Positions 1 through 4,941 of a stretch of 5,655 bases of DNA are shown here, piece by piece. The stretch is from SHYG01 sp041485445 (GTDB lineage: Bacteria > Chloroflexota > Dehalococcoidia > Lucifugimonadales > UBA3495): positions 1 through 5,655 of the forward strand of contig JBGPJN010000194.1 in NCBI GenBank assembly GCA_041485445.1, read 5' to 3'. Each line of letters opens with the position of its first letter. Position 1 is the first letter of the stretch. The notes beneath the pieces are model-generated. The model was not told the origin of the DNA. It saw only the letters and a program-made list of their open reading frames with translations, and did no database searches. The translations under genes and the position numbers were made by a program.

Positions 1-1
1 G

Positions 2-367
2 CGCCTGGACCTGGACCGGGAGCTGCGGGCCTACCCCATCAACGACGACGGCAGCCTGGGCCCCTACAGGGTGCTGCACACCTTCGGCAAGGACGGCTCC
101 CGGGTGCACCGGGGCATTGACGGCATGTGTCTGGACGCCCAGGGCAACATCGTGGCCTGCGCCGGCTGGGAGCTGGGCGGTCCCGGCCCCATGATCTACG
201 TCTTCTCTCCATCCGGCCGGGTAATTGAGACCCACCCAGTGCCCGCCGACCGGCCCACCAACTGCTGCTTTGGCGGCCCTGCGCTGACCACCCTGTTCGT
301 CACCACCACCCAGGGCCACTTCTTCCGCGCCGAGACGGACCGGGTGGGCTGGGCGCTCTACCCGTAG
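2..367 (+). CDS. SMP-30/gluconolactonase-family protein, C-terminal 121 residues (5' end outside window)
   Basis: The frame is open from the window edge to TAG at 365-367, so the N-terminus is missing. The 121 visible residues read like the last blades of an SMP-30/gluconolactonase/LRE six-bladed beta-propeller. They contain GIDGMCLDAQGNIVAC, where family members carry a metal-binding Asp in a (P)DGxxxD motif followed by G-N. Next come a VFSPSGRVIETHPVPADRP strand pair and TNCCFGGPALTTLFVTT, the typical closing blade. The family hydrolyses sugar lactones or related esters with one divalent metal ion. The substrate cannot be told here, and the upstream Glu and Asn ligands lie outside the window. 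A GTG at 71 is internal to the domain and is not the start. The next gene follows 70 bp downstream on the same strand with its own strong ribosome-binding site, so co-transcription is possible but not shown. Confidence 0.88.
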   Translation, partial: RLDLDRELRAYPINDDGSLGPYRVLHTFGKDGSRVHRGIDGMCLDAQGNIVACAGWELGGPGPMIYVFSPSGRVIETHPVPADRPTNCCFGGPALTTLFVTTTQGHFFRAETDRVGWALYP

Positions 368-387
368 GGCCGGGCGCTCAGTACCCG

Positions 388-420
388 CCCATCGTGACCC
401 CATCGTGTCCCCATTGTGTC
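388..420. repeat. Three tandem 11-bp direct repeats upstream of tag
   Basis: Three contiguous units read CCCATCGTGAC (388-398), CCCATCGTGTC (399-409) and CCCATTGTGTC (410-420). Neighbouring units differ at one position. They fill most of the gap between the lactonase stop and the tag ribosome-binding site. A period of 11 bp puts each unit on about the same face of the helix, so they could be a binding array or simple slippage repeats. The string CGTGTCCCCAT from units 2-3 recurs at 1464-1474, in the intergenic repeat after the next operon. Confidence 0.8.
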
Positions 421-422
421 CA

Positions 423-433
423 AAGGAAGGGAG
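423..433 (+). promoter_or_regulatory. Shine-Dalgarno sequence that selects the GTG start of tag
   Basis: The purine run AAGGAAGGGAG ends 4 nt before GTG at 438. It supports that start over the in-frame GTG at 405, which lies inside the 11-bp repeats and has no purine-rich sequence before it. Confidence 0.7.
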
Positions 434-437
434 CAGT

Positions 438-1088
438 GTGAGCAACCAGGGTTGGCCGGCGGCTCCAGACGGGCGTCCCCGATGCCCCTGGGTGGACCTG
501 CACAAGCCGGATTATGTGGCGTACCACGACCGGGAGTGGGGCGTTCCGGTATTCGACGATCGGCGGCTGTTCGAGTTCTTGACTCTGGAGGCGGCCCAGG
601 CAGGCCTGAGCTGGTACACGGTGCTGCGGAAGCGGGAGGCGTATCGCCTGGCCTTTGACCAGTTTGACCCGGAGAGGGTGGCGCGGTACGATGCAACCCG
701 GGCGGCGGCGCTGTTGCAGAACCCGGGGATTATCCGCAACCGGCTGAAGGTGGCGGCGGCCATTAACAACGCCGGGAGGTTCCTGGAGGTGCAGGCGGCC
801 TTCGGCAGCTTCGCCGGGTATATGTGGCGGTTCGTGGATGGCAAGCCCCTGGTGCACCAGCTCCGGCACTTGCCGGACTACCCGGCCACCACCCCGGAGT
901 CCGACGCCATGAGCCGAGACTTGCGGCAGCGGGGGTTCAAGTTCGTGGGGTCCACCATCTGCTACGCCCACATGCAGGCCACCGGAATGGTCAACGACCA
1001 CGCGACGGACTGCTTCCGCCGTCTGGAGATCATTGCCGGCTACCCGGCTTTGGCCGGGAGGCCGGCAGGCGAGGCGGTGATGCCATGA
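438..1088 (+). CDS. tag: DNA-3-methyladenine glycosylase I
   Basis: This 216-aa cytoplasmic base-excision-repair enzyme cleaves the N-glycosidic bond of 3-methyladenine in alkylated DNA, leaving an abasic site. The sequence carries the Tag hallmarks at a constant offset of 12-13 from E. coli Tag. Cys16 (RCPW), His30 (YHDREWG), His188 and Cys192 (NDHATDC) match the four structural zinc ligands. Glu51 in LEAAQAGLSW matches the active-site Glu38. The HhH-superfamily helices follow, with LLQNPGIIRNRLKVAAAINNA at about 92-112 and GFKFVGSTICYAHMQATGMV at 166-185. The start is GTG 438, chosen for its Shine-Dalgarno sequence; GTG 405 would add 11 residues unlike the family. The stop overlaps the next gene in ATGA, so the two are translationally coupled. 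All visible key residues are intact, and full activity is expected. Confidence 0.97.
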   Translation: MSNQGWPAAPDGRPRCPWVDLHKPDYVAYHDREWGVPVFDDRRLFEFLTLEAAQAGLSWYTVLRKREAYRLAFDQFDPERVARYDATRAAALLQNPGIIRNRLKVAAAINNAGRFLEVQAAFGSFAGYMWRFVDGKPLVHQLRHLPDYPATTPESDAMSRDLRQRGFKFVGSTICYAHMQATGMVNDHATDCFRRLEIIAGYPALAGRPAGEAVMP

Positions 1089-1435
1089 ACCTGGGAGACT
1101 ACGGCATTGGCCGGGACCAGTTGCGCCAGGGCGGAGGCCGCGGCTCCGGCAACGACCACGTGGACGAGCTGTACGGCGCCACTGAGCTGTTCGTGCACCA
1201 CGCGCCGGACCAAGCGCCCAGAGGGTTTGAGGGCCTGAAGCTGTACCTGGAGTCCCAGGAGTGCGAGGTGCTGTACACCACCGACACGCTGGTGGACCTG
1301 GGGGCCGGCTACCTGTCCTTCCGCATCACCCGCCGCAAGGCCGACGCTCTGCCCCAGGCGGTGGTCAAGCGCGCCCACTCCTGGGCCCACCAGCGCAACC
1401 TGCTGCACAGTTTCTTCAAACCCCTGTACCGCTAG
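1085..1435 (+). CDS. Conserved-looking hypothetical protein, 116 aa, coupled to tag
   Basis: I do not recognise this protein. ATG at 1085 overlaps the tag stop (1086-1088) in an ATGA junction, which makes it very likely a real, co-translated gene. Residues 1-25 are Gly-rich and probably disordered. A compact region from about 28 to 116 alternates short strands and helices: ELFVHHAP, a GFEGLKLYLESQ helix, CEVLYTTDTLVDL, then GYLSFRITRRKADALPQAVVKRAHSWAHQ. The C-terminal third is rich in Arg, Lys and His, so nucleic-acid binding is possible, but no motif proves it. There is no signal peptide or membrane segment. Base composition matches tag. The coupling suggests a related job or merely shared expression. 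Confidence 0.75.
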   Translation: MNLGDYGIGRDQLRQGGGRGSGNDHVDELYGATELFVHHAPDQAPRGFEGLKLYLESQECEVLYTTDTLVDLGAGYLSFRITRRKADALPQAVVKRAHSWAHQRNLLHSFFKPLYR

Positions 1436-1468
1436 GAACCGAACGGGCGGCAAAGTTGCGCCCCGTGT

Positions 1469-1594
1469 CCCCATCAAGGGGGCAGCGCCCTCACCCCAGC
1501 CCTCTCCCAGGGGGAGAGGGGGCAATGCCGCCAACCCCCCCTTTTTGCCTCAGGGAGAAGGGGGCCAGGGCCTGCCCTGGGCTTGACGAAGGGG
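1469..1594. repeat. Intergenic cluster of GC-rich inverted repeats between convergent genes
   Basis: This non-coding spacer holds nested palindromes. CCCTCTCCC (1500-1508) pairs with GGGAGAGGG (1512-1520) across a 3-nt loop. CCCCCTT (1537-1543) pairs with AAGGGGG (1558-1564). CCAGGGC (1565-1571) pairs with GCCCTGG (1574-1580). Flanking them, CCCCATCAAG (1469-1478) and CTTGACGAAGGGG (1582-1594) are loosely inverted to each other. The pattern resembles REP/MITE-like intergenic repeats, in which a hairpin with CCCTCTCCC/GGGAGAGGG arms recurs through a genome. Lying between convergent genes, the hairpins could also end transcription of both, although none is followed by a clean T-tract. The apparent reading frames here are unlikely to be real. 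Confidence 0.6.
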
Positions 1595-1628
1595 AACGAG
1601 CGTCAGCGCAGTGGGGATGCACGGGGCG

Positions 1629-1644
1629 CGGCGGTCCACCGCCG
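1629..1644. terminator. GC hairpin just downstream of the response-regulator gene
   Basis: CGGCGG (1629-1634), loop TCCA and CCGCCG (1639-1644) form a perfect 6-bp stem about 26 bp past the regulator stop on the minus strand. A competing stem pairs CGCGGC (1627-1632) with GCCGCG (1647-1652). No U-tract follows on either strand, so intrinsic termination is doubtful. Confidence 0.3.
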
Positions 1645-1669
1645 GTGCCGCGGGGGATGGGGATGGGTC

Positions 1670-2410
1670 TCACTCCCCGATGGTCGCCACCACTTCAAGA
1701 CGGGGCTCCGCGGGGGTTGCCGTCACGGCGGGCCGCTCGTAGCGGTAGCCGTAGCCGCGCACCGTAGAGATGGGCGGCTGGCGTCCGTTGCGGTTCTCCA
1801 GCTTCTTGCGCAGGTTGCTCACGTGCCACTTTACCAGACCCAGGGTGTCGTACTCCCGGCCCCAAACCTGGGTGAGTAGGAACTCGGCGGACAGTGCCTC
1901 GCCGGGGCGGCGCACAAACAGGCTGAGCAGAGCATACTCAATGGGGGTCAGCTCCTTGCGCTCACCGCCCACATACACCTCCCGGCGGGCGAAGTCCACG
2001 GACAGGTGAGCGTCGGAGTAGGCGGAATGAGCCGCGGTGGCGGTGGGCCAGTGGGAGCGGCGCAGACAGGCCTCCACCCGGGCCAGGAGCTCCCGGCCGC
2101 TGACGGGCTTGGTCACGTAGTCATCGGCGCCGGCGGCCAGGGTGCGCACCTTGTCGTCCACCCGGTCCATGGCGGTGAGCACCACAATGGGCGAGTAGGA
2201 GACCTCCCGTATGCGGCGGCACAGCTCCACTCCGTCCATGTTGGGCATCATCATGTCCACCACGGAGACATCGGGCTGGAAACTGAAGAACTCCCGCAGC
2301 CCGATGGCGCCATCGGCGGCGCCCGCGGTGCGGTGCCCGGCCTCTTCAAAGAGGCGCTTCAAGAACGTCAGCACCGCCGGCTCGTCATCAACAATCAGTA
2401 CTTTTGCCAT
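1670..2410 (-). CDS. OmpR/PhoB-family DNA-binding response regulator, no partner kinase in window
   Basis: This is a 246-aa two-component regulator. The receiver domain (about 1-115) has the acidic pair Asp8-Asp9, phospho-acceptor Asp52 in SVVDMMMPNMDG, Thr79 in VVLTAMD and Lys101 in YVTKPVSG, so the phosphorylation site looks functional. The C-terminal winged-helix domain (about 140-230) has LTPIEYALLSLFVRRPGEALS, the recognition-helix region TLGLVKWHVSNLRKKLE, and the closing wing STVRGYGYRYE. A tail of about 18 residues follows. ATG 2410 is chosen because MAKVLIVDDEP is a standard receiver N-terminus; TTG at 2431 would add seven atypical residues. Neither start has a strong Shine-Dalgarno sequence. 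No histidine kinase lies on either side, so the regulator is an orphan within this window. It probably acts as a phosphorylation-switched transcription factor, with unknown signal and targets. Confidence 0.95.
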   Translation of the reverse strand: MAKVLIVDDEPAVLTFLKRLFEEAGHRTAGAADGAIGLREFFSFQPDVSVVDMMMPNMDGVELCRRIREVSYSPIVVLTAMDRVDDKVRTLAAGADDYVTKPVSGRELLARVEACLRRSHWPTATAAHSAYSDAHLSVDFARREVYVGGERKELTPIEYALLSLFVRRPGEALSAEFLLTQVWGREYDTLGLVKWHVSNLRKKLENRNGRQPPISTVRGYGYRYERPAVTATPAEPRLEVVATIGE

Positions 2411-2651
2411 TTCGTTCGAGATTACCCCCAAGATAGACTGGCCTTACAGGTAATCTACCCCAATCCACACCCATCCACCACGGTGCGGGCTTACCGGTAG
2501 GCAGTGGGGGTACCTCTCATTTGAGTGAGGGTTACACCAGGGTTGAGGGCTTTAGTCCAGCCGGGGCGGGCGTAGGTTCCCTCATTTGCGGGGCACGTCA
2601 TGACCCGGACGGGGGAGGGAAGGCCTTACCGGGGAGCGCTGCCGCAGCGGC
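2411..2651. promoter_or_regulatory. 241-bp non-coding region upstream of the response regulator
   Basis: I see no convincing gene here. Two similar palindromic sites, TTACAGGTAA (2444-2453) and TTACCGGTAG (2491-2500, with TACCGGTA at its core), lie 47 bp apart, centre to centre. They are 34 and 81 bp upstream of the regulator start, where a repressor or activator could bind. CTCATTTGAG (2516-2525) is a short palindrome, and CTCATTTGCG (2581-2590) is a near copy. TATCTT-like boxes exist on the minus strand but without a well-placed -35, so no promoter is assigned. The region also receives any read-through from the toxin operon, which points the same way. Confidence 0.4.
2637..2649 (-). terminator. 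Short hairpin just after the vapC stop
   Basis: CGCTG (2637-2641), loop CCG and CAGCG (2645-2649) form a perfect 5-bp GC stem that starts 2 bp past the toxin stop. No T-run follows on the minus strand, so it is at best a weak or Rho-assisted terminator. Confidence 0.25.
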
Positions 2652-3023
2652 TTATCGCCCGGCGGCTCGTGCCAGCCGCTGGTCAAAAGTGACTAGCGGC
2701 ACGCCCAAGAGCCGCGCCAGGTAGAGGTAACTGGCGTCGTAGCTGGTGAGGTTGGTGTTCACCGCCAGGCGGAACACCGCGGAGTGATCCACGTCGCTCC
2801 AATGGATGGGCAGGGCCAGGGCCGTTTGGAGGGCATCACTCAGGACATCTAGCCTTTGCGGATATGCCGTCGCCTTTCTGCGGGCGATGCTGGCCAGCTC
2901 GTAGGCCAGGAGGACCGGTGCGAACAGGTCTGAGTCTTGGAGCAAGGCCAAAGCCTCCGCCGCCCTGGTCTCCCGGAAGCACCAGGCTGCCAGAACGGAG
3001 GCGTCCACAACCCTAGCGGGCAT
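2652..3023 (-). CDS. vapC: PIN-domain toxin ribonuclease, VapC/FitB type
   Basis: This 123-aa PIN-domain protein is the toxin of a type II toxin-antitoxin pair. PIN domains are Mg2+-dependent ribonucleases, and VapC toxins cut tRNA or rRNA to arrest growth. The acidic cluster is complete: Asp7 (VVDASVLAAW), Glu42 (LLAYELASIARRK), Asp96 (TSYDASYLYLA) and Asp114 (VTFDQRLARA). The length and the order of motifs are normal for the family, so activity is expected. ATG 3023 lies inside the antitoxin gene, with an 11-bp overlap and GGGAG (3031-3035) 7 nt upstream. The antitoxin is therefore translated first and the toxin is coupled to it. Its RNA target cannot be predicted. Base composition is close to the backbone. 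Confidence 0.94.
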   Translation of the reverse strand: MPARVVDASVLAAWCFRETRAAEALALLQDSDLFAPVLLAYELASIARRKATAYPQRLDVLSDALQTALALPIHWSDVDHSAVFRLAVNTNLTSYDASYLYLARLLGVPLVTFDQRLARAAGR

Positions 3024-3246
3024 CCCGCAGCTCCCGTACCCAGGCGGTTGACTCGTCGCCGGTGGTCAGGTCCAACGCCCCGAGGCGCCGCTCAGCTTCG
3101 TCCAGGGAGAGTTTCTCGGAGCCCACCGCGCCCTCCAGGATGACCATCAGCTCACCCTGCAGGGAGCGATGGTGCCGCTTGGCTCGCTGGCGGAGCCTGT
3201 CCATCAGGTCATCGGGCACATTCTTCACCGACAGATTGACTGGCAT
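3013..3246 (-). CDS. vapB: Ribbon-helix-helix antitoxin, FitA/VapB type
   Basis: This 77-aa antitoxin is encoded immediately upstream of the PIN toxin. Residues 2-9 (PVNLSVKN) form the DNA-contacting beta strand. Residues 11-27 and about 28-42 (RSLQGELMVILEGAV) form the two helices of an Arc/FitA-like ribbon-helix-helix dimer. The acidic C-terminal tail (about 48-77) would wrap the toxin and block its active site, as known for FitA. ATG 3246 is preceded by GGAGG (3253-3257 on the minus strand) with a 6-nt spacer. The stop overlaps the toxin start by 11 bp. Proteins of this family repress their own operon with the toxin as co-repressor, and a matching inverted-repeat operator lies just upstream. 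Confidence 0.92.
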   Translation of the reverse strand: MPVNLSVKNVPDDLMDRLRQRAKRHHRSLQGELMVILEGAVGSEKLSLDEAERRLGALDLTTGDESTAWVRELRDAR

Positions 3247-3258
3247 AATATGCCTCCA

Positions 3259-3309
3259 TAACGGATGTATTGTGGCGCTATTATATATCCGTTACTTCTC
3301 CGCCGGCAA
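3259..3309 (-). promoter_or_regulatory. Promoter and 36-bp inverted-repeat operator of the vapBC operon
   Basis: On the minus strand a consensus -10 TATAAT (3285-3280) sits 18 bp from a -35-like TTGCCG (3309-3304, four of six matches). Over the -10 lies an inverted repeat. TAACGGATGTAT (3259-3270) and ATATATCCGTTA (3283-3294) match at 11 of 12 paired positions, with perfect 8-bp outer arms and a total span of 36 bp. Transcription would start near 3273, giving a leader of under 30 nt with GGAGG. Binding of the antitoxin-toxin complex here would cover the promoter, the usual autoregulation of FitAB/VapBC operons. The pairing is directly visible; the binding is inferred. Confidence 0.75.
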
Positions 3310-3343
3310 CACGCCGATGGAGAGGCCGGTCACCTTCCACGAC

Positions 3344-3355
3344 CCTGCCGGCAGG
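3344..3355. repeat. Perfect 12-bp palindrome in the divergent intergenic region
   Basis: CCTGCCGGCAGG is a perfect palindrome without a spacer, lying between the vapBC promoter and the divergent antitoxin gene. It could be a dimer-binding site or a chance GC-rich palindrome. No T-tract follows, so it is not an obvious terminator. Confidence 0.35.
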
Positions 3356-3369
3356 CGGCCACACCCCGG

Positions 3370-3411
3370 TTGACCCAAGGGCCGGTGGCTGATAAGGTTG
3401 TATCATATAAG
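3370..3411 (+). promoter_or_regulatory. Possible promoter of the lone ribbon-helix-helix gene
   Basis: A -35-like TTGACC (3370-3375) and an A/T-rich block (TTGTATCATATAAG, 3398-3411) precede the gene. The best -10 candidates, TATCAT (3401-3406) and TATAAG (3406-3411), lie too far (25-30 bp) from TTGACC. At 17 bp there is only TAAGGT. The region is promoter-like but the exact boxes are uncertain. A 5-bp hairpin (AGGCG 3417-3421 with CGCCT 3428-3432) lies in the leader. Confidence 0.35.
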
Positions 3412-3450
3412 CATGCAGGCGGCTAAGCGCCTACACGCCGGGAGGCGGGC

Positions 3451-3696
3451 ATGGCCAAGCGAATGACGGTCATCTTTGAGGATGAGGAACTGTACACGGC
3501 GCTGAAGGTGGAGGCCGCCCGCAAAGGCCGCCACGCCAAGGACATTGTGGCCGAGGCGGTGCGGGAGTGGCTGGAGTCCAGGGAGGACCAGGAGCTGCGC
3601 CGCGGGCTGGAGGAAACGCGCCGGGAGTGGCAGGAGCAGGGTGGCGTGGCAGCGGGGGAGTTCTTCCGAGACATGAAGGGCGGCCCCGCGCGATAG
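3451..3696 (+). CDS. Ribbon-helix-helix (CopG-like) antitoxin, apparently orphaned
   Basis: This is an 81-aa protein. Residues 4-9 (RMTVIF) form the beta strand, and two helices follow at about 11-25 (DEELYTALKVEAARK) and 28-43 (HAKDIVAEAVREWLES), the ribbon-helix-helix DNA-binding fold. The charged helix and tail from about 46 to 76 (EDQELRRGLEETRREW, then GGVAAGEFFRDMK) look like a toxin-binding arm. ATG 3451 is preceded by GGGAGG (3440-3445) with a 5-nt spacer. It diverges from the vapBC operon. Its expected toxin partner seems ruined: 4 nt past the stop lies a broken RelE/ParE-like beginning. It may survive as a solitary repressor or as an antitoxin against related toxins. A non-TA CopG regulator is the alternative. 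Confidence 0.8.
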   Translation: MAKRMTVIFEDEELYTALKVEAARKGRHAKDIVAEAVREWLESREDQELRRGLEETRREWQEQGGVAAGEFFRDMKGGPAR

Positions 3697-3700
3697 GGGA

Positions 3701-3768
3701 ATGCCTTACCGGTTGAGCTGTCCCCCGCAGCCCAGCGCGACTTGCCGCTCCCTTGCAGGCCACCCTAA
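3701..3768 (+). pseudogene. Frameshifted, truncated 5' stub of a RelE/ParE-type toxin
   Basis: ATG 3701, 4 nt after the antitoxin stop, begins MPYRL. The same frame then reads SCPPQPSATCRSL and stops at TGA (3773-3775). Skipping AG at 3716-3717 moves into the frame from CTG 3718, which reads LSPAAQRDL before losing similarity and ending at TAA 3766-3768. Joined, MPYRL-x-LSPAAQRDL looks like the standard start of RelE/ParE toxins (typically MxYxLxLSPxAxxDL). This suggests loss of one base in a codon between Leu5 and the second Leu, plus loss of the remaining roughly 70-80 residues, including all catalytic or interface residues. The stub stops resembling a toxin at about 3744-3759, next to the lower-GC operon. 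The call rests on a short match, but gene order and spacing after an antitoxin agree with it. Confidence 0.6.
3750..3762. repeat. Left copy of an imperfect 13-bp direct repeat bracketing the lower-GC operon
   Basis: CCCTTGCAGGCCA here matches CCCTTTCAGGCCA at 5602-5614 in 12 of 13 positions, in the same orientation. This copy lies where the toxin stub ends, 17 bp before the operon's last stop codon. It could be an insertion scar or attachment-site remnant. A match this short can also arise by chance. Confidence 0.35.
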
Positions 3769-3778
3769 TATCTGAAAA

Positions 3779-4939
3779 TTAGTGGCTTGCTGCAGCAGGA
3801 TTCAATTCGATGTCCACCAGATTAAAACGTCCCATCTTCGCTGTCCAGCCTCCCCACACTAAGACCTTTTTATTGAGCATTGGCCCAACAACATCGTCAA
3901 GCACTTCACCTTTAATCCAGCAGCGCTGAGGCTGACCGTCCTCCTTCACCACATCTAACCAACCCTTGTCAAGATGCACCGCCCTCAAGGTCCCTGTGAC
4001 TTCTCCACTCAACCCGATGGGTTCATCGACATCTAGGTTATCGCGAATCCGATATCTTGCCCCTGCGTGGAACAATACGCGCTCAGTAACGTCGGCCCGT
4101 TGGGTTGCAAACTCTATCTCCTTCACCCGATGCCCGTCAGGGACAATATTACGAGCCAGTTTCAGAAGGGCCTGCTTGTATTGCTTGTCTGGAATAAGTT
4201 GGTCTACCTGATTTGGCTCCTCTAACGTAGCTGCGGAAGGAGAGATAGCTCGTATGAGACGAAACAACCAATCCGTAATCTGTGTTGGGCTGATTGCCTC
4301 CTTCACGGCCTCGTACTCGGTCACCCCCGTGAAAAGTCGCAGCTGTGTTGGCTGGACAAATCTGACGGAAAAGCGGTAACTGCCCGCTTGCGGCTCACTG
4401 ACCCAGGGCTGGCAAAGTTCCCTAACACGTTCGCTTGGTGCTCCCTTAGTTCGGAACGGAATATCGTCAAGCCATTCAGTGATTCTGTACAGAAGACTTT
4501 GAATTCCCTCTATATGTTGAACCACAAGAGGAACGGGGGCACGCCCAACTCCAACTTCGTTTCCCCGGACTGAAATCAAGACAGTTTCGCCGCTATACTG
4601 TCGACCCATTCCTTGCAGGGCGCGTTCCTCCCATATGACCCCGAGCAGCTCACGGAGTTGGGTTCTCGCGAATTCTGGAAGATCACGCCGACCTAGCAAT
4701 GAATGTGCCTGCACTTCGGCTTGGTCGAGGTCACCACCCTTATAGAATAAAGAGACAGAGCTTACAGCCAGAATTCCCCTGGTCCGTGGCTCGTCGATCG
4801 AAGTCGCCTGAAGGGCGACTACTTCGTGCTGCGCAGCTGTCACGTACGAGGCACGAGCCGCATCCGACTCTCCCTTCCTCAGAAGAACCTCCGCATCTGA
4901 TGCCGCGCGCTGTGAAGATAAGTGAGCCTCACCCAGCAT
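3779..4939 (-). CDS. Uncharacterised 386-aa protein: TPR-like N-terminus, unknown middle, small beta-barrel C-terminus
   Basis: This second gene of a two-gene operon starts 2 nt after the stop of the first. The Shine-Dalgarno sequence is weak, so coupling is likely. Residues 5-110 are helical and TPR-like, with pairs such as ASDAEVLLRKGESDAARASY (13-32) and GILAVSSVSLFYKGGDLDQA (55-74). Residues 119-160 (TVLISVRGNEVGVGRAPVPL, then a helix through YRITEWLDD) begin a second domain that continues with SYRFSVRFVQPTQLRLFTG and helical segments to about 280. Residues 308-380 (GEVTGTLRAVHLDKGWLDVV, QRCWIKGEVLDDVV, KKVLVWGGW, FNLVDIEL) alternate strands like a compact OB- or SH3-like barrel. This layout recalls uncharacterised bacterial accessory proteins, but I cannot name a family. 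No signal peptide or membrane segment is visible. G+C is clearly lower than the flanks, suggesting horizontal acquisition. Confidence 0.85.
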   Translation of the reverse strand: MLGEAHLSSQRAASDAEVLLRKGESDAARASYVTAAQHEVVALQATSIDEPRTRGILAVSSVSLFYKGGDLDQAEVQAHSLLGRRDLPEFARTQLRELLGVIWEERALQGMGRQYSGETVLISVRGNEVGVGRAPVPLVVQHIEGIQSLLYRITEWLDDIPFRTKGAPSERVRELCQPWVSEPQAGSYRFSVRFVQPTQLRLFTGVTEYEAVKEAISPTQITDWLFRLIRAISPSAATLEEPNQVDQLIPDKQYKQALLKLARNIVPDGHRVKEIEFATQRADVTERVLFHAGARYRIRDNLDVDEPIGLSGEVTGTLRAVHLDKGWLDVVKEDGQPQRCWIKGEVLDDVVGPMLNKKVLVWGGWTAKMGRFNLVDIELNPAAASH

Positions 4940-4941
4940 GG

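Noticed and set aside
378..1001. Long minus-strand open frames opposite tag (207 aa and shorter)
   Set aside because: Their composition (Pro, Arg, Gly and His rich) and complete overlap with a clear glycosylase gene mark them as GC-driven shadow frames.
1040..1534. 164-aa minus-strand frame over the 116-aa gene and the repeat cluster
   Set aside because: It runs through the intergenic palindromes and opposite a gene supported by an ATGA junction, and its peptide has no family pattern.
2616..2632. Similarity of AGGGAAGGCCTTACCGG to AGGGGAATGCCTTACCGG (3695-3712), suggesting a second toxin stub
   Set aside because: The match is short, needs a gap and is not followed by a RelE/ParE-like peptide. 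Ten-base identities are expected by chance in a window this size.
2521..2724. Possible small plus-strand gene in the spacer upstream of the response regulator
   Set aside because: It overlaps the 3' end of vapC on the other strand, and its Ala/Gly-rich peptide shows no motif.
3436..3447. CGCC-GGGA-GGCG hairpin that could hide the Shine-Dalgarno sequence of the 3451 gene
   Set aside because: A 4-bp stem in GC-rich sequence is too weak to claim translational control.
3765..3782. CTAAT/ATTAG hairpin at the end of the 386-aa gene as a terminator
   Set aside because: The stem is only 5 bp and A/T-rich, overlaps the stop codon and is not followed by a T-tract.
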